DNA of 64,000 bases, taken from NCBI RefSeq assembly GCF_016881005.1, contig NZ_JACOPV010000006.1:248001-312000 (forward strand), in the 5' to 3' direction. Of this stretch, positions 20,703 to 33,851 are shown in pieces. Within the stretch, counting starts at the first letter, position 1; every line of letters begins with the position of its first letter. The notes below the pieces were generated by a model. It was not told the DNA's origin. It saw only the letters and a program-made list of their open reading frames with translations, and did not search any database. Origin of the DNA: Pseudomonas arcuscaelestis. GTDB lineage: Bacteria; Pseudomonadota; Gammaproteobacteria; Pseudomonadales; Pseudomonadaceae. The translations under genes were made by a program, and so were the position numbers.

Positions 20703-23700
20703 ATGCCAAAACGTACAGACATTAAAAGCATCCTGATTCTCGGCGCTGGCCCGATCGTTATCGGCCAGGCCTGTGAATTCGACTACTCCGGCGCCCAGGC
20801 TTGCAAAGCCCTGCGTGAAGAGGGTTACCGCGTCATCCTGGTGAACTCCAACCCGGCCACCATCATGACCGACCCGGCCATGGCCGACGCCACCTACATC
20901 GAGCCGATCAAGTGGCAGACCGTTGCCAAGATCATCGAAAAAGAGCGTCCAGACGCGTTGCTGCCGACCATGGGTGGCCAGACTGCCTTGAACTGCGCAC
21001 TGGACCTGGAGCGCGAAGGCGTTCTGGAAAAGTTCGGCGTGGAAATGATCGGTGCCAATGCTGACACCATCGACAAGGCCGAAGACCGCTCGCGTTTCGA
21101 CAAGGCAATGAAGGCTATCGGCCTGGAGTGCCCGCGCTCCGGCATCGCCCATAGCATGGAAGAAGCCAACGCAGTGCTCGAGAAGCTTGGCTTCCCGTGC
21201 ATCATCCGTCCGTCCTTCACCATGGGCGGCACCGGCGGCGGTATTGCTTACAACCGTGAAGAGTTCGAAGAAATCTGCGCCCGTGGTCTGGACCTGTCGC
21301 CGACCAAGGAGCTGCTGATCGACGAGTCGCTGATCGGCTGGAAAGAGTACGAGATGGAAGTGGTCCGCGACAAAAAGGACAACTGCATCATCGTCTGCTC
21401 CATCGAGAACTTCGACCCGATGGGCGTGCACACCGGTGACTCGATCACCGTTGCTCCAGCGCAGACCCTGACCGACAAGGAATACCAGATCATGCGCAAC
21501 GCCTCGCTGGCGGTGCTGCGTGAGATCGGCGTCGAAACCGGTGGTTCCAACGTTCAGTTCGGCATTTGCCCGGACACCGGTCGTATGGTCGTGATCGAGA
21601 TGAACCCGCGGGTATCGCGTTCCTCGGCCCTGGCCTCGAAAGCCACCGGATTCCCGATCGCCAAGATCGCGGCCAAGCTGGCCATTGGTTACACCCTGGA
21701 TGAGCTGCAGAACGACATCACTGGCGGTCGCACCCCAGCGTCTTTCGAGCCGTCCATCGACTACGTAGTTACCAAGCTGCCGCGTTTCGCCTTCGAAAAA
21801 TTCCCGAAAGCCGATGCGCGCCTGACCACCCAGATGAAATCCGTGGGTGAAGTCATGGCCATTGGCCGCACCTTCCAGGAGTCCCTGCAGAAAGCACTGC
21901 GCGGCCTGGAAGTCGGTGTATGTGGCCTGGATCCGAAAGTCGACCTGGCCTCGCCGGAAGCTGGCAGCATTCTCAAGCGCGAGCTGACAGTTCCTGGCGC
22001 CGAGCGTATCTGGTACGTGGCTGACGCCATGCGTTCGGGTATGACTGTCGACGAGATCTTCGACCTGACCATGATCGACCGCTGGTTCCTGGTACAGATG
22101 GAAGACCTGATCAAGGAAGAAGAGAAGGTCAAGACCCTGGCGCTGTCGTCTATCGACAAAGACCTGATGCTGCGCCTCAAGCGTAAAGGCTTCTCCGACC
22201 AGCGTCTGGCCAAGCTGCTGGGCATCACCGACAAGAACCTGCGTCGTCACCGCCACAAGCTGGAAGTGTTCCCGGTCTATAAGCGTGTCGACACCTGCGC
22301 CGCCGAGTTCGCCACAGATACCGCTTACCTGTACTCGACCTATGAGGAAGAGTGCGAGGCCAATCCGTCGACCCGTGACAAGATCATGATCCTCGGTGGC
22401 GGCCCTAACCGTATTGGTCAGGGTATCGAGTTCGACTACTGCTGCGTTCACGCGGCACTGGCTCTGCGTGAAGACGGGTACGAGACCATCATGGTCAACT
22501 GCAACCCGGAAACCGTCTCCACCGACTACGACACCTCCGACCGCCTGTACTTCGAGCCGCTGACGCTGGAAGACGTGCTGGAAGTGGTGCGGGTCGAGAA
22601 GCCAAAAGGTGTGATCGTCCACTACGGCGGCCAGACCCCGCTGAAACTGGCTCGCGCCCTGGAAGAAGCCGGCGTGCCGATCATCGGTACCAGCCCAGAT
22701 TCCATCGACCGCGCCGAAGACCGTGAGCGCTTCCAGCAGATGGTTCAGCGTCTGAACCTGCTGCAGCCGCCAAACGCCACCGTGCGCAGCGAAGACGAAG
22801 CCATCCGTGCTGCCGGTGTGATCGGTTACCCGCTGGTGGTTCGTCCTTCCTACGTGCTGGGTGGTCGTGCCATGGAGATCGTCTACGAACTGGACGAACT
22901 CAAGCGCTACCTGCGTGAAGCGGTGCAAGTGTCCAACGACAGTCCGGTGCTGCTTGACCACTTCCTCAACTGCGCCATCGAAATGGACGTCGATGCGGTC
23001 TGCGACGGCACCGATGTGGTTATCGGCGCGATCATGCAGCACATCGAGCAGGCGGGTGTTCACTCCGGTGACTCGGCGTGCTCGCTGCCACCTTACTCGC
23101 TGCCGGCCCATGTTCAGGACGAAGTCCGTGAGCAGGTCAAGAAAATGGCCCTGGAGCTGGGCGTTGTCGGCCTGATGAACGTGCAGTTGGCCCTGCAGGG
23201 TGACAAGATCTACGTGATCGAAGTCAACCCGCGTGCTTCGCGTACCGTGCCATTCGTTTCCAAGTGCATTGGCACGTCCCTGGCGATGATCGCTGCCCGC
23301 GTAATGGCTGGCAAATCGCTCAAGGAAATCGGCTTCACCAAGGAAATCATTCCTAACTTCTACAGCGTCAAAGAAGCGGTGTTCCCGTTCGCCAAGTTCC
23401 CGGGTGTTGACCCGATCCTCGGCCCAGAGATGAAATCCACGGGTGAAGTCATGGGCGTGGGCGACAGCTTCGGTGAGGCCTTTGCCAAAGCCCAGATGGG
23501 TGCCAGTGAAGTGCTGCCAACTGGCGGTACTGCGTTTATCAGCGTGCGTGACGACGACAAGCCACAAGTGGCCGGTGTCGCTCGTGACCTGATCGCCCTG
23601 GGCTTCGAAGTGGTTGCCACTGTCGGCACTGCCAAGCTGATCGAAGCGGCTGGCTTGAAAGTGCGTCGTGTGAACAAAGTGACTGAAGGTCGTCCGCACG

Positions 23701-23924
23701 TGGTCGACATGATCAAGAACGACGAAGTGTCGCTGATCATCAACACCACCGAAGGTCGTCAGTCGATCGCTGACTCCTACTCAATTCGTCGCAATGCGTT
23801 GCAGCACAAAATCTACTGCACCACCACCATTGCGGCCGGTGAAGCTATCTGCGAAGCGCTGAAGTTCGGTCCGGAAAAGACTGTTCGCCGCTTGCAGGAT
23901 CTCCATGCAGGACTCAAGGCATGA
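20703..23924 (+). CDS. carB: Carbamoyl-phosphate synthase large subunit
   Basis: A 1073-residue enzyme of standard length with two homologous ATP-grasp halves: first half [20 protein letters not shown], second half [19 protein letters not shown]. Each half has its own ATP-grasp core ([30 protein letters not shown]). The C-terminal MGS-like domain (about 935-1073) is the allosteric site for UMP and ornithine. It combines bicarbonate, ammonia and two ATP. The 106-bp spacing from carA carries no gene. Its last four bases overlap greA (ATGA), implying coupling. Confidence 0.99.
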   Translation: MPKRTDIKSILILGAGPIVIGQACEFDYSGAQACKALREEGYRVILVNSNPATIMTDPAMADATYIEPIKWQTVAKIIEKERPDALLPTMGGQTALNCALDLEREGVLEKFGVEMIGANADTIDKAEDRSRFDKAMKAIGLECPRSGIAHSMEEANAVLEKLGFPCIIRPSFTMGGTGGGIAYNREEFEEICARGLDLSPTKELLIDESLIGWKEYEMEVVRDKKDNCIIVCSIENFDPMGVHTGDSITVAPAQTLTDKEYQIMRNASLAVLREIGVETGGSNVQFGICPDTGRMVVIEMNPRVSRSSALASKATGFPIAKIAAKLAIGYTLDELQNDITGGRTPASFEPSIDYVVTKLPRFAFEKFPKADARLTTQMKSVGEVMAIGRTFQESLQKALRGLEVGVCGLDPKVDLASPEAGSILKRELTVPGAERIWYVADAMRSGMTVDEIFDLTMIDRWFLVQMEDLIKEEEKVKTLALSSIDKDLMLRLKRKGFSDQRLAKLLGITDKNLRRHRHKLEVFPVYKRVDTCAAEFATDTAYLYSTYEEECEANPSTRDKIMILGGGPNRIGQGIEFDYCCVHAALALREDGYETIMVNCNPETVSTDYDTSDRLYFEPLTLEDVLEVVRVEKPKGVIVHYGGQTPLKLARALEEAGVPIIGTSPDSIDRAEDRERFQQMVQRLNLLQPPNATVRSEDEAIRAAGVIGYPLVVRPSYVLGGRAMEIVYELDELKRYLREAVQVSNDSPVLLDHFLNCAIEMDVDAVCDGTDVVIGAIMQHIEQAGVHSGDSACSLPPYSLPAHVQDEVREQVKKMALELGVVGLMNVQLALQGDKIYVIEVNPRASRTVPFVSKCIGTSLAMIAARVMAGKSLKEIGFTKEIIPNFYSVKEAVFPFAKFPGVDPILGPEMKSTGEVMGVGDSFGEAFAKAQMGASEVLPTGGTAFISVRDDDKPQVAGVARDLIALGFEVVATVGTAKLIEAAGLKVRRVNKVTEGRPHVVDMIKNDEVSLIINTTEGRQSIADSYSIRRNALQHKIYCTTTIAAGEAICEALKFGPEKTVRRLQDLHAGLKA

Positions 23925-24397
23925 CTAAATACCCAATGACCGTCCAGGGCTTCAAGGCCCTGGAAGAGGAGCACGCATTTCTGAGCAAGGTCGAGCGTCC
24001 ACGCTTGAGCCAGGCTATCGGTGAGGCGCGTGAGCTTGGTGACCTCAAGGAAAACGCTGAATACCATGCTGCTCGTGAAGAGCAGGGCATGGTCGAGGCG
24101 CGTATCCGTGACATCGAAGGTCGTCTGCAGAACTCGGTGGTGATTGACGTCACCACCATTGCTCATACCGGTAAGGTAATCTTCGGTACCACCGTTGAAA
24201 TCGCCAACGTTGAGACTGACGAAAGCGTGAAGTACAAGATCGTTGGCGAAGATGAAGCTGATATCAAGGCCGGCAAATTGTCGGTTGGCTCGCCCATCGC
24301 CCGTGCCTTGATGGGCAAGGAAGAGGGTGACGTGGTAGCAGTTAAAACCCCTAGCGGTCTGGTTGAGTACGAGATTGTCGAAGTCGCACATATCTGA
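23921..24397 (+). CDS. greA: Transcript cleavage factor GreA
   Basis: A 158-residue protein: N-terminal coiled coil with the active tip ([27 protein letters not shown]) that enters the RNA polymerase secondary channel, then the FKBP-like C-terminal domain ([23 protein letters not shown]). It rescues backtracked polymerase by stimulating RNA cleavage. ATG overlaps the carB stop by four bases, the usual carAB-greA operon of pseudomonads. Confidence 0.98.
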   Translation: MTKYPMTVQGFKALEEEHAFLSKVERPRLSQAIGEARELGDLKENAEYHAAREEQGMVEARIRDIEGRLQNSVVIDVTTIAHTGKVIFGTTVEIANVETDESVKYKIVGEDEADIKAGKLSVGSPIARALMGKEEGDVVAVKTPSGLVEYEIVEVAHI

Positions 24398-24821
24398 TCA
24401 TCGCCGCGGCTTTGCCGCGGCCACGGTAATCTGGCAACTGACCCAGGTATTCTGGGTCGGTGGCCTGTGGATGTTGCATTTCGGTCTGCTGCCGGCGTTG
24501 GGCAAGATAGGCCTGGCGCCATTGCTGATCGAAGATATCGGCAGCCTGATGGCATCACTACTGGTGGCGTTTGCGGCGTTTTGCGCAGGCGTACAAAGTT
24601 TGGTGCTGGTTCAGGCGCAGGGCTTGTCCAGTATTTGGCGGGACGTGCGAGGTCAGTTACTGCTTATGGCGATGCTGGCGTGTGTGGCGTATTTCGCCGT
24701 GCGCGTGGGATTGCCCCAGGAGCTACGCTGGCAATTGTTCTGCTATCTGGTATTGGGGCTGACCGGCTTGTTGCTGGTCATGCAGCCCGTGCCGGGCAGG
24801 GCGCGCCAGGCGCGCCACTGA
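24363..24821 (+). CDS. DUF4149-type small integral membrane protein
   Basis: A frame of up to 152 residues with four hydrophobic segments (about 20-40, 58-85, 97-115, 122-142). The first carries [22 protein letters not shown], the pattern of the DUF4149 (TMEM205-like) family. Function unknown. The start is uncertain: no ATG or GTG precedes the first membrane segment, and only TTG codons at 24363 and 24375, inside greA, are available. This implies coupling to greA or an unusual start. It converges with yhbY, with 12 bases between. Confidence 0.75.
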   Translation: MSTRLSKSHISDHRRGFAAATVIWQLTQVFWVGGLWMLHFGLLPALGKIGLAPLLIEDIGSLMASLLVAFAAFCAGVQSLVLVQAQGLSSIWRDVRGQLLLMAMLACVAYFAVRVGLPQELRWQLFCYLVLGLTGLLLVMQPVPGRARQARH

Positions 24822-24833
24822 CCGGGGCGAACA

Positions 24834-25142
24834 TCACTTGTAGCGATGGATGTTCGAAAGCTGCTTGTTTGGCTGTGGGTTGCGGCGGTAGATCAGCGCT
24901 TTTTTGCCGATGGTCTGTACCAGTTCGGCGCGACCGGCCTTGCACAGTGCAGCGATTGCGGCAGCACGTTCTTCACGATCTTCCGAACGAATCTCTACCT
25001 TGATCAACTCATGATCAACCAGAGCGCGTTCGAGTTCGGCGATAACGCCCTCAGTCAGCCCATTGCCTGCCACAATCAGAACTGGCTTCAGATCGTGGCC
25101 AATGGATTTGTACTGTTTCTTCTGCTCGTTATTGAGCGGCAT
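24834..25142 (-). CDS. yhbY: YhbY-type CRM-domain RNA-binding protein
   Basis: A 102-residue single CRM (CRS1-YhbY) domain: MPLNNEQKKQYKSIGHDLKPVLIVAGNGLTE start, the family's central helices, and GKKALIYRRNP near the C-terminus (the conserved loop and strand). It binds pre-50S ribosomal particles in E. coli. It stands alone on the minus strand, divergent from rlmE; in E. coli the same divergent pairing with rlmE-ftsH exists. A 17-bp palindrome lies in the shared promoter region. Confidence 0.93.
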   Translation of the reverse strand: MPLNNEQKKQYKSIGHDLKPVLIVAGNGLTEGVIAELERALVDHELIKVEIRSEDREERAAAIAALCKAGRAELVQTIGKKALIYRRNPQPNKQLSNIHRYK

Positions 25143-25169
25143 AATCTGACCCTTGTGTCTGATTCTGTA

Positions 25170-25186
25170 AAAATGGCGGCCATTTT
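25170..25186. promoter_or_regulatory. Perfect 17-bp palindrome between yhbY and rlmE
   Basis: AAAATGGCGGCCATTTT, symmetrical around 25178, lies midway in the 101-bp divergent intergenic region. It could be an operator acting on both genes. No known regulator is recognised. Confidence 0.45.
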
Positions 25187-25243
25187 ACCCGAGGGCCCGT
25201 GGATCCGCCCAGTTAATCACGACCCTAATCATCGAGGTGCCCA

Positions 25244-25867
25244 ATGGCGCGTTCCAAGACAAGCCTTGGCTGGCTAAAAGAACACTTCAACGATCCTTAC
25301 GTCAAAAAGGCGCAAAAGGACGGATATCGCTCGCGTGCGAGCTATAAATTGCTGGAAATCCAGGAAAAATACCGCCTGATTCGCCCGGGAATGAGCGTGA
25401 TCGACCTCGGGGCGGCGCCTGGGGGCTGGTCGCAGGTTACCAGTCGTCTGATTGGCGGTCAGGGTCGCCTGATTGCGTCTGACATCCTGGAAATGGACAG
25501 CATTCCGGATGTTACCTTCATTCGCGGCGATTTTACCCAGGATGAAGTGCTCGCCCAAATTCTTGAGGCCGTCGGTAATTCACATGTAGACCTTGTGATT
25601 TCCGATATGGCCCCCAATATGAGTGGTACGCCTGCCGTAGACATGCCCAAAGCCATGTTTCTGTGCGAGTTGGCCCTTGATCTGGCAACCCGGGTGCTCA
25701 AGCCTGGTGGTGATTTTGTGATCAAGATCTTCCAGGGCGAAGGATTTGACGTGTATCTGAAAGATGCGCGTAAAAAATTCGACAAGATCATAATGCTTAA
25801 ACCTGATTCCTCACGGGATCGCTCTCGCGAGCAGTACATGCTGGCGAGAGGTTATCGCGGCGAGTAA
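25244..25867 (+). CDS. rlmE: 23S rRNA Um2552 2'-O-methyltransferase
   Basis: A 207-residue FtsJ/RrmJ enzyme. Motif [10 protein letters not shown] is at 54-62 and the catalytic tetrad K35-D121-K161-E196 is complete (in [39 protein letters not shown]). It methylates U2552 of 23S rRNA in late 50S assembly and is heat-inducible in E. coli. ATG 25244 gives the conserved [14 protein letters not shown]. The 203-bp gap to ftsH carries no other gene, only short GC-rich stems, so ftsH may have its own promoter. Confidence 0.97.
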   Translation: MARSKTSLGWLKEHFNDPYVKKAQKDGYRSRASYKLLEIQEKYRLIRPGMSVIDLGAAPGGWSQVTSRLIGGQGRLIASDILEMDSIPDVTFIRGDFTQDEVLAQILEAVGNSHVDLVISDMAPNMSGTPAVDMPKAMFLCELALDLATRVLKPGGDFVIKIFQGEGFDVYLKDARKKFDKIIMLKPDSSRDRSREQYMLARGYRGE

Positions 25868-26070
25868 GGCTTCAGGCCGGTGACTTCCAGGGTGTCCGAT
25901 AGTTTTTTCCAATCGGCTGTCCTGCCTGACCTGGATGAACATCGTGTAGTCTAGGTTTCACAAAGGGTTACAGACGGCGCCTGCAGATGTGTAGGTTATG
26001 TAGTAAGTTAGGCCGGTGAATATCATGCGAGGCACGGCTGCGCCGTCAGCCGGCTTCAGAGGGTAGCTAA

Positions 26071-27987
<1,917 letters not shown>

Positions 27988-27995
27988 GGGCTCTT

Positions 27996-28847
27996 ATGAC
28001 CTCACAGCAGTACCCAACCCGGTTGCCTTGCGGCAACCGGGTTCTTGATTTGTCTCGTACCCATGTCATGGGTATTCTCAATATCACGCCTGATTCCTTT
28101 TCCGACGGTGGCCGCTTCAACCAGCGGGATGCAGCCTTGCGTCATGCTGAAGCAATGGTCGCTGCCGGTGCCACTCTGATCGATATCGGTGGTGAGTCCA
28201 CTCGACCTGGCGCCCGTGCTGTTTCTGCGCTTGAAGAGCTCGAGCGGGTCGCGCCCATGGTCGAAGCGATCAATCGCGAGTTGGATGTCATTATCTCGGT
28301 CGATACCTCGACGCCTGCGGTCATTCGCGAATCGGCCAGGCTCGGTGCCGGATTGATCAATGACGTGCGCTCACTCAGTCGCGATGGTGCCCTCGATGCA
28401 GCTGCGGCAACCGGCTTGCCGGTTTGTCTCATGCACATGCGTGGCGAACCCGGCGATATGCAGGACAATCCGCATTACCAGGATGTCACCGCTGAAGTGG
28501 CGAGCTATCTTGAACAAAGGATGGCGGCCTGCGCGGCGGTGGGTATCGAAGCCGACAAGATCATCCTCGATCCCGGCTTTGGCTTTGCCAAGACGCTTGC
28601 GCACAACCTCAGCCTGTTCAAGCACATGGAAGCCCTCTATCGCCTTGGGCGGCCATTGCTGGTCGGTGTATCGCGCAAGAGTATGATAGGGCAGGCCCTC
28701 GATCGTCCGGTCGAGCAGCGGCTTTACGGCAGCCTTGCACTGGCTGCGCTGGCGATGACCAAGGGTGCAAGCATCCTGCGTGTTCATGATGTCGCCGAAA
28801 CCGCAGATGTAGTGCGAATGATTGCAGCGGTGCAAGCCGCAGAATAA
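27996..28847 (+). CDS. folP: Dihydropteroate synthase
   Basis: A 283-residue TIM barrel: [17 protein letters not shown] (pterin/pyrophosphate loop), [11 protein letters not shown] (loop that binds sulfonamides), [13 protein letters not shown] and GVSRKSMIG. It joins 6-hydroxymethyl-dihydropterin pyrophosphate to p-aminobenzoate in folate synthesis. Eight bases after ftsH, with AAGGG before the ATG, and 16 bases before glmM: the ftsH-folP-glmM arrangement conserved in many gammaproteobacteria. folK, the preceding pathway step, lies at 53362-53838. Confidence 0.97.
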   Translation: MTSQQYPTRLPCGNRVLDLSRTHVMGILNITPDSFSDGGRFNQRDAALRHAEAMVAAGATLIDIGGESTRPGARAVSALEELERVAPMVEAINRELDVIISVDTSTPAVIRESARLGAGLINDVRSLSRDGALDAAAATGLPVCLMHMRGEPGDMQDNPHYQDVTAEVASYLEQRMAACAAVGIEADKIILDPGFGFAKTLAHNLSLFKHMEALYRLGRPLLVGVSRKSMIGQALDRPVEQRLYGSLALAALAMTKGASILRVHDVAETADVVRMIAAVQAAE

Positions 28848-28863
28848 GTGTGATGGAGCATCT

Positions 28864-30204
28864 ATGAGCAAAAAATACTTTGGGACCGACGGTATTCGTG
28901 GTCGCGTTGGTGAGTACCCGATCACCCCGGATTTCATGCTCAAGCTCGGTTGGGCGGCAGGCATGGCCTTTCGCAAACAGGGTGCTTGCCGGGTGCTGGT
29001 TGGCAAGGACACGCGCATTTCCGGCTACATGTTCGAATCCGCCCTGGAAGCCGGTTTGTCTGCCGCCGGTGCAGACGTCATGCTGCTCGGGCCGATGCCA
29101 ACGCCGGCTATCGCCTACCTGACCCGCACATTCCATGCCGAAGCGGGCATCGTTATCAGTGCCTCGCACAATCCCCATGACGATAACGGCATCAAATTTT
29201 TCTCCGGGCAGGGTACCAAGCTACCGGACGATATTGAGTTGATGATCGAAGAGTTGCTCGATCAGCCGATGACTGTTGTCGAGTCGAGCAAGCTGGGCAA
29301 GGTCTCGCGAATCAACGATGCTGCCGGGCGCTATATCGAATTCTGCAAGAGCAGTGTCCCGACCAGCACCGACTTTGCCGGCCTCAAGCTGGTTGTCGAC
29401 TGTGCTCATGGCGCTACCTACAAGGTTGCACCAAGTGTGTTTCGTGAGCTTGGGGCAAATGTCACCGTGCTGTCGGCGCAGCCGGACGGCCTGAACATCA
29501 ATGAGAACTGCGGATCGACCCATATCGAGTCGCTGCAGGCGGCTGTGTTGGTGGGGCATGCAGACCTGGGTATTGCCTTCGACGGTGATGGTGACCGGGT
29601 GTTGATGGTCGATCACACCGGGGCAATTGTCGACGGCGACGACCTGTTGTATATCATTGCTCGTGACTTGCATGAGCGCGGCAAGCTCAACGGTGGCGTA
29701 GTTGGCACCCTGATGAGTAACCTGGGCCTGGAGCTTGCGCTCAAGGACCTGGATATCCCCTTCGTGCGTGCCAAGGTTGGCGACCGTTACGTGATGGCCG
29801 AGCTACAAGAGCGTGAATGGGTGCTCGGTGGCGAAAATTCGGGGCACGTCGTGTGCTTCAGCCACACCACCACTGGTGATGCGATCATTGCGGCGTTGCA
29901 GGTGCTGCTGGCCCTCAGGCGTCGCGGTGAGACCCTCGCGCAGGCCCGCCAGTCGCTGCGCAAGTGCCCGCAGGTGTTGATCAATGTGCGGTTTGGTGCA
30001 AGCAAGGTCGATCCGCTGGAGCATCCTGCCGTGAAAGAAGCCAGTGCCCGGGCAACCGAGGAAATGGCCGGGCGTGGGCGCGTGTTGCTGCGCAAGTCCG
30101 GTACAGAGCCATTGGTGCGTGTCATGGTCGAAGGCGACGATGAAAATCAGGTTCGCGCGCACGCCGAAACCCTGGCGAAACTGGTAAGTGACGTTTGCGT
30201 TTGA
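28864..30204 (+). CDS. glmM: Phosphoglucosamine mutase
   Basis: A 446-residue alpha-D-phosphohexomutase with four domains: [19 protein letters not shown], the phosphoserine loop [15 protein letters not shown] (S101), the metal-binding loop [11 protein letters not shown], sugar-binding GGENSGHV, and C-terminal [15 protein letters not shown]. It converts glucosamine-6-P to glucosamine-1-P for peptidoglycan and LPS. ATG 28864 has GGAG upstream. Part of the ftsH-folP-glmM-tpiA-secG series. Confidence 0.98.
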   Translation: MSKKYFGTDGIRGRVGEYPITPDFMLKLGWAAGMAFRKQGACRVLVGKDTRISGYMFESALEAGLSAAGADVMLLGPMPTPAIAYLTRTFHAEAGIVISASHNPHDDNGIKFFSGQGTKLPDDIELMIEELLDQPMTVVESSKLGKVSRINDAAGRYIEFCKSSVPTSTDFAGLKLVVDCAHGATYKVAPSVFRELGANVTVLSAQPDGLNINENCGSTHIESLQAAVLVGHADLGIAFDGDGDRVLMVDHTGAIVDGDDLLYIIARDLHERGKLNGGVVGTLMSNLGLELALKDLDIPFVRAKVGDRYVMAELQEREWVLGGENSGHVVCFSHTTTGDAIIAALQVLLALRRRGETLAQARQSLRKCPQVLINVRFGASKVDPLEHPAVKEASARATEEMAGRGRVLLRKSGTEPLVRVMVEGDDENQVRAHAETLAKLVSDVCV

Positions 30205-30270
30205 AATACGCTTGCCAGCAGTGATCGGGTTGGGTAACATCTGCGCCCACTTTGACCGACGAGGTACAGC

Positions 30271-31026
30271 ATGCGTCGCCGTATGGTAGCTGGTAACTGG
30301 AAGATGCACGGTACCCGCGCCAGCGTCGCTGAGCTGATCAAGGGCTTGAGTAATTTGGCCCTGCCGAGCGGTGTTGAGGTCGCGGTGTTTCCTCCCTCGC
30401 TGTACATCAGCCAAGTGGTTGATGGGTTGCAAGGTAAGTCGATCACCGTTGGCGCTCAGAATTCTGCGGTACAGCCTGAGCAAGGCGCATTGACCGGTGA
30501 GATTTCACCAAGTCAGTTAGCTGAGGCAGGTTGCGAACTGGTACTGATTGGGCACTCGGAGCGCCGCCAGATCATTGGCGAGAATGACGAAGTTCTCAAT
30601 CGCAAGTTCGCTGCAGCACAGGCTTGTGGTTTGAAGCCGGTGCTCTGTGTAGGGGAAACCCTCGAAGAGCGCGAAGCGGGAAGAACGCTTGAGATTGTAG
30701 GGCGTCAGCTAGGTAGCATCATCGAGGAGTTCGGTGTTGAAGCCTTCGCCAAAGCGGTGATTGCCTATGAGCCTGTATGGGCCATTGGTACAGGGCTGAC
30801 AGCCACGCCACAGCAAGCGCAGGATGTGCATGCAGCCATCCGCGCCCAACTGGCGGCAGAGAATCCTGAAGTAGCACAGAATGTGCAGCTTCTATACGGC
30901 GGCAGCGTGAAGGCGGCCAATGCGGCTGAGCTGTTCGGCATGCCGGATATCGATGGGGGGCTCATAGGTGGAGCGTCCCTGAACGCAGACGAATTCGGTG
31001 CAATTTGTCGCGCCGCAGGAAACTGA
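30271..31026 (+). CDS. tpiA: Triosephosphate isomerase
   Basis: A 251-residue TIM barrel: [19 protein letters not shown] (catalytic Lys in GNWKMHG), [10 protein letters not shown] (electrophilic His), [11 protein letters not shown] (catalytic Glu, followed by the flexible loop), and [14 protein letters not shown] (phosphate grip). It interconverts DHAP and glyceraldehyde-3-P. Four bases before secG, the usual glmM-tpiA-secG order in Pseudomonas. Confidence 0.98.
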   Translation: MRRRMVAGNWKMHGTRASVAELIKGLSNLALPSGVEVAVFPPSLYISQVVDGLQGKSITVGAQNSAVQPEQGALTGEISPSQLAEAGCELVLIGHSERRQIIGENDEVLNRKFAAAQACGLKPVLCVGETLEEREAGRTLEIVGRQLGSIIEEFGVEAFAKAVIAYEPVWAIGTGLTATPQQAQDVHAAIRAQLAAENPEVAQNVQLLYGGSVKAANAAELFGMPDIDGGLIGGASLNADEFGAICRAAGN

Positions 31027-31029
31027 AAA

Positions 31030-31416
31030 ATGCTGGAAACAGTCGTTGTAGTTTTTCATCTGTTGGGCGCACTGGGTTTGGTAGTGCTGGTGCTGTTGCA
31101 ACAGGGTAAAGGTGCGGAAGCGGGTGCATCTTTCGGCGCAGGTGCTTCAAATACTGTGTTCGGAAGCCAAGGTTCTGCTACCTTTCTTAGTAAGTTTACT
31201 GCTATACTAGCTGCCTCTTTCTTCTTAACTGCTCTTGGGTTAGGATACTTTGCTAAAGAGAAAGCTCATGAGCTGACTCAAGTAGGGTTGCCAGATCCAG
31301 CGGTTCTGGAAGTGAAGCAGCAAAAACCGGCAACAGATGATGTACCGGTGCTCCAAGAGCAAAAGGGCGCAGCCACTAACACTGGCGATGTTCCTCCCGC
31401 TCAAGAGCAGAAGTAA
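31030..31416 (+). CDS. secG: Protein-export membrane protein SecG
   Basis: A 128-residue protein with two transmembrane helices (about 3-24 and 50-72) joined by the conserved [21 protein letters not shown] loop, then a hydrophilic C-terminal tail. SecG assists SecYE in protein export. The tail has two near-identical Gln/Glu/Lys-rich pieces (VPVLQEQK and VPPAQEQK), a small internal duplication. It ends 19 bases before tRNA-Leu. Confidence 0.93.
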   Translation: MLETVVVVFHLLGALGLVVLVLLQQGKGAEAGASFGAGASNTVFGSQGSATFLSKFTAILAASFFLTALGLGYFAKEKAHELTQVGLPDPAVLEVKQQKPATDDVPVLQEQKGAATNTGDVPPAQEQK

Positions 31417-31435
31417 CGGGTTTCAAAGTAGTATT

Positions 31436-31521
31436 GCCGAGGTGGTGGAATTGGTAGACACGCAACCTTGAGGTGGTTGTGCCCATAGGGTGTAGGGGTT
31501 CGAGTCCCCTTCTCGGTACCA
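31436..31521 (+). tRNA. tRNA-Leu, anticodon GAG
   Basis: An 86-nt class II tRNA with encoded CCA: acceptor GCCGAGG/TCTCGGT, anticodon stem CAACC/GGTTG with loop TTGAGGT (anticodon GAG, reads CUC/CUU), a long variable arm and the T arm GGGGTTCGAGTCCCC. Confidence 0.96.
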
Positions 31522-31534
31522 ATTGAAACAAGAT

Positions 31535-31556
31535 AGCCCGCTACAGCGGGCTTTCT
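31535..31556 (+). terminator. Terminator after tRNA-Leu
   Basis: AGCCCGC / GCGGGCT stem followed by TTCTT, 14 bases after the tRNA 3' end. Confidence 0.75.
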
Positions 31557-31618
31557 TGTAGGTGGAGGTTAGATTGACCCTGTTAGGGTTCGGTCTTATA
31601 CTTTCGCCCCAGCTTTGT

Positions 31619-31695
<77 letters not shown>

Positions 31696-31705
31696 GTATC
31701 AGCGG

Positions 31706-31728
31706 AGCCCCTTTTTCAGGGGCTTTTT
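31706..31728 (+). terminator. Terminator after tRNA-fMet
   Basis: AGCCCC / GGGGCT stem with a seven-base loop and a T5 run. Readthrough or a further promoter would be needed for rimP. Confidence 0.75.
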
Positions 31729-31824
31729 CTTGGCTGAACAGTCATAGCGCCGGTATTCAACGGCGTATCAGGGATGGGCGCTTTGCCCATTTTTTATTTG
31801 CATAGCATGCACGAGGGGGTTCAG

Positions 31825-32283
31825 GTGTCGAGCAAGCTAGAACAGTTGCAGGCCTTGTTGGCCCCGGTGGTCGAGGCTCTTGGCTATCAATGCTGGGGGA
31901 TCGAATTCATCTCTCAAGGCAAACATTCGGTACTGCGTATTTATATCGATAAAGAGGATGGAATCCTGGTTGATGACTGCGCAATTGTCAGTCGTCAGAT
32001 CAGCGGTGTCCTTGATGTCGAAGATCCGATCAGTTCCGAATATACCCTTGAAGTGTCCTCTCCTGGCATGGAACGCCCACTGTTCACTTTGGAACAGTAC
32101 GCTTCGCATGCCGGCGAACAAGTTAAGATCAAGCTGCGTACGCCCTTTGAAGGTCGTCGTAACTTTCAGGGCCTTCTCCGTGGCGTGGAGGAGCAGGATG
32201 TGGTCGTTCAAGTCGATGACCAAGAGTTCCTGTTGCCGATCGATTCGATCGACAAGGCCAACATTATTCCCAGTTTTGACTGA
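31825..32283 (+). CDS. rimP: Ribosome maturation factor RimP
   Basis: A 152-residue protein: [59 protein letters not shown] and a C-terminal SH3-like barrel ([19 protein letters not shown]). It helps 30S assembly. The start GTG 31825 is chosen because GAGGGGG lies seven bases upstream and length then equals other Pseudomonas RimP; an in-frame ATG at 31807 is possible. First protein gene of the rimP-nusA-infB-rbfA-truB-rpsO-pnp operon. Confidence 0.96.
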   Translation: MSSKLEQLQALLAPVVEALGYQCWGIEFISQGKHSVLRIYIDKEDGILVDDCAIVSRQISGVLDVEDPISSEYTLEVSSPGMERPLFTLEQYASHAGEQVKIKLRTPFEGRRNFQGLLRGVEEQDVVVQVDDQEFLLPIDSIDKANIIPSFD

Positions 32284-32342
32284 GACGTGCCGGATCCCGC
32301 GGACCGCGTGGATCCAATGGCTTGCGAAAGGCGAGGCGTACG

Positions 32343-33824
32343 ATGAGCAAAGAAGTACTGCTGGTTGTTGAGTCGGTATCCAACGAAAAGGGCGTACCGG
32401 CCAGCGTAATTTTTGAAGCGCTGGAAGTGGCTCTGGCCACTGCAACCAAAAAGCGTTTTGACGACGAAGTAGACCTGCGTGTGGAAATCAACCGCCACAC
32501 CGGTAGCTACGAAACCTTCCGTCGCTGGACGGTCGTCGAAGAAGCGGATCTGGATGATCCAGCAATCGAAGTCTGGCCGGCGAAGATCAAGGATTCTCAT
32601 CCTGAAGCGAAAGTCGGCGACGTAATCGAAGAGAAGATCGAGTCGATCGAGTTCGGTCGCATTGCCGCCCAGACCGCCAAGCAAGTCATCGTCCAGAAGG
32701 TCCGTGAAGCCGAGCGCGCTCAAGTGGTAGATGCCTACCGCGAGCGTCTGGGCGAGATCATCTCTGGCACGGTCAAAAAAGTTACTCGAGACAACGTCAT
32801 CGTTGACCTGGGCAACAACGCTGAAGCGCTGTTGGCCCGCGAAGACATCATCTCTCGCGAGACTTTCCGTGTAGGTGTGCGTCTGCGCGCCCTGCTCAAG
32901 GAAATTCGCACCGAGAACCGTGGTCCACAGCTGATCCTGTCGCGCACTGCGCCACAGATGCTGATCGAGCTTTTCCGCATCGAAGTGCCGGAAATTGCCG
33001 AGGGCCTGATCGAAGTTATGGCCGCGTCCCGTGATCCGGGTTCGCGCGCCAAAATCGCCGTACGCTCCAAGGACAAGCGCATTGATCCACAAGGTGCCTG
33101 TATCGGCATGCGTGGTTCGCGGGTCCAGGCAGTGTCCGGTGAACTGGGCGGCGAACGTGTGGATATCGTCCTGTGGGATGATAACCCTGCGCAGTTCGTC
33201 ATCAACGCAATGTCGCCGGCTGAAGTCGCGGCGATCATCGTCGATGAAGACGCCCACGCCATGGACATCGCAGTGGGTGCCGACAACCTGGCCCAGGCGA
33301 TCGGTCGTGGCGGCCAGAACGTGCGTCTTGCCAGCCAGTTGACCGGCTGGACCCTGAACGTGATGACCGAATCGGACATCCAGGCCAAGCAGCAAGCTGA
33401 AACCGGTGACATCCTGCGCAACTTCATCGACGAGCTGGAAGTCGACGAAGAGCTGGCCCAGGTGCTGGTCGATGAAGGCTTCACCAGCCTGGAAGAGATT
33501 GCCTACGTACCGTTGGAAGAAATGCTCAACATCGACGGCTTTGACGAAGAAATCGTCAACGAGCTTCGTGCTCGCGCCAAGGATCGCTTGTTGACCAAAG
33601 CCATCGCTACTGAGGAAAAGCTGGCAGACGCCCATCCGGCCGAAGACCTGCTCTCGCTTGAGGGTATGGACAAGGATTTGGCGATGGAACTGGCGGTGCG
33701 CGGCGTAGTTACCCGCGAAGACCTGGCCGAGCAGTCGATTGACGACCTGCTCGACATCGACGGCATCGACGAAGAGCGTGCCGGCAAGTTGATCATGGCC
33801 GCCCGAGCCCATTGGTTCGAGTAA
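32343..33824 (+). CDS. nusA: Transcription elongation/termination factor NusA
   Basis: A 493-residue protein: N-terminal polymerase-binding domain (1-125), S1 domain (about 130-200, [21 protein letters not shown]), two KH domains ([29 protein letters not shown]), and two acidic C-terminal AR repeats ([30 protein letters not shown]). It controls pausing, Rho-independent termination and rRNA antitermination. Second gene of the operon, 59 bases after rimP. Confidence 0.98.
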   Translation: MSKEVLLVVESVSNEKGVPASVIFEALEVALATATKKRFDDEVDLRVEINRHTGSYETFRRWTVVEEADLDDPAIEVWPAKIKDSHPEAKVGDVIEEKIESIEFGRIAAQTAKQVIVQKVREAERAQVVDAYRERLGEIISGTVKKVTRDNVIVDLGNNAEALLAREDIISRETFRVGVRLRALLKEIRTENRGPQLILSRTAPQMLIELFRIEVPEIAEGLIEVMAASRDPGSRAKIAVRSKDKRIDPQGACIGMRGSRVQAVSGELGGERVDIVLWDDNPAQFVINAMSPAEVAAIIVDEDAHAMDIAVGADNLAQAIGRGGQNVRLASQLTGWTLNVMTESDIQAKQQAETGDILRNFIDELEVDEELAQVLVDEGFTSLEEIAYVPLEEMLNIDGFDEEIVNELRARAKDRLLTKAIATEEKLADAHPAEDLLSLEGMDKDLAMELAVRGVVTREDLAEQSIDDLLDIDGIDEERAGKLIMAARAHWFE

Positions 33825-33851
33825 TTAGGCGCGGCCTGAGGAGAGAAGTGC

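Noticed and set aside
20568..23699. A 1043-codon open frame antisense to carB
   Set aside because: It mirrors the carB codons exactly, has no recognisable domain, and arises because the strong GNC/GNG codon bias of carB leaves few stops on the opposite strand.
25868..26070. 203-bp gap between rlmE and ftsH as a possible sRNA locus
   Set aside because: Contains only short GC-rich stems and no terminator before ftsH; nothing supports a separate RNA.
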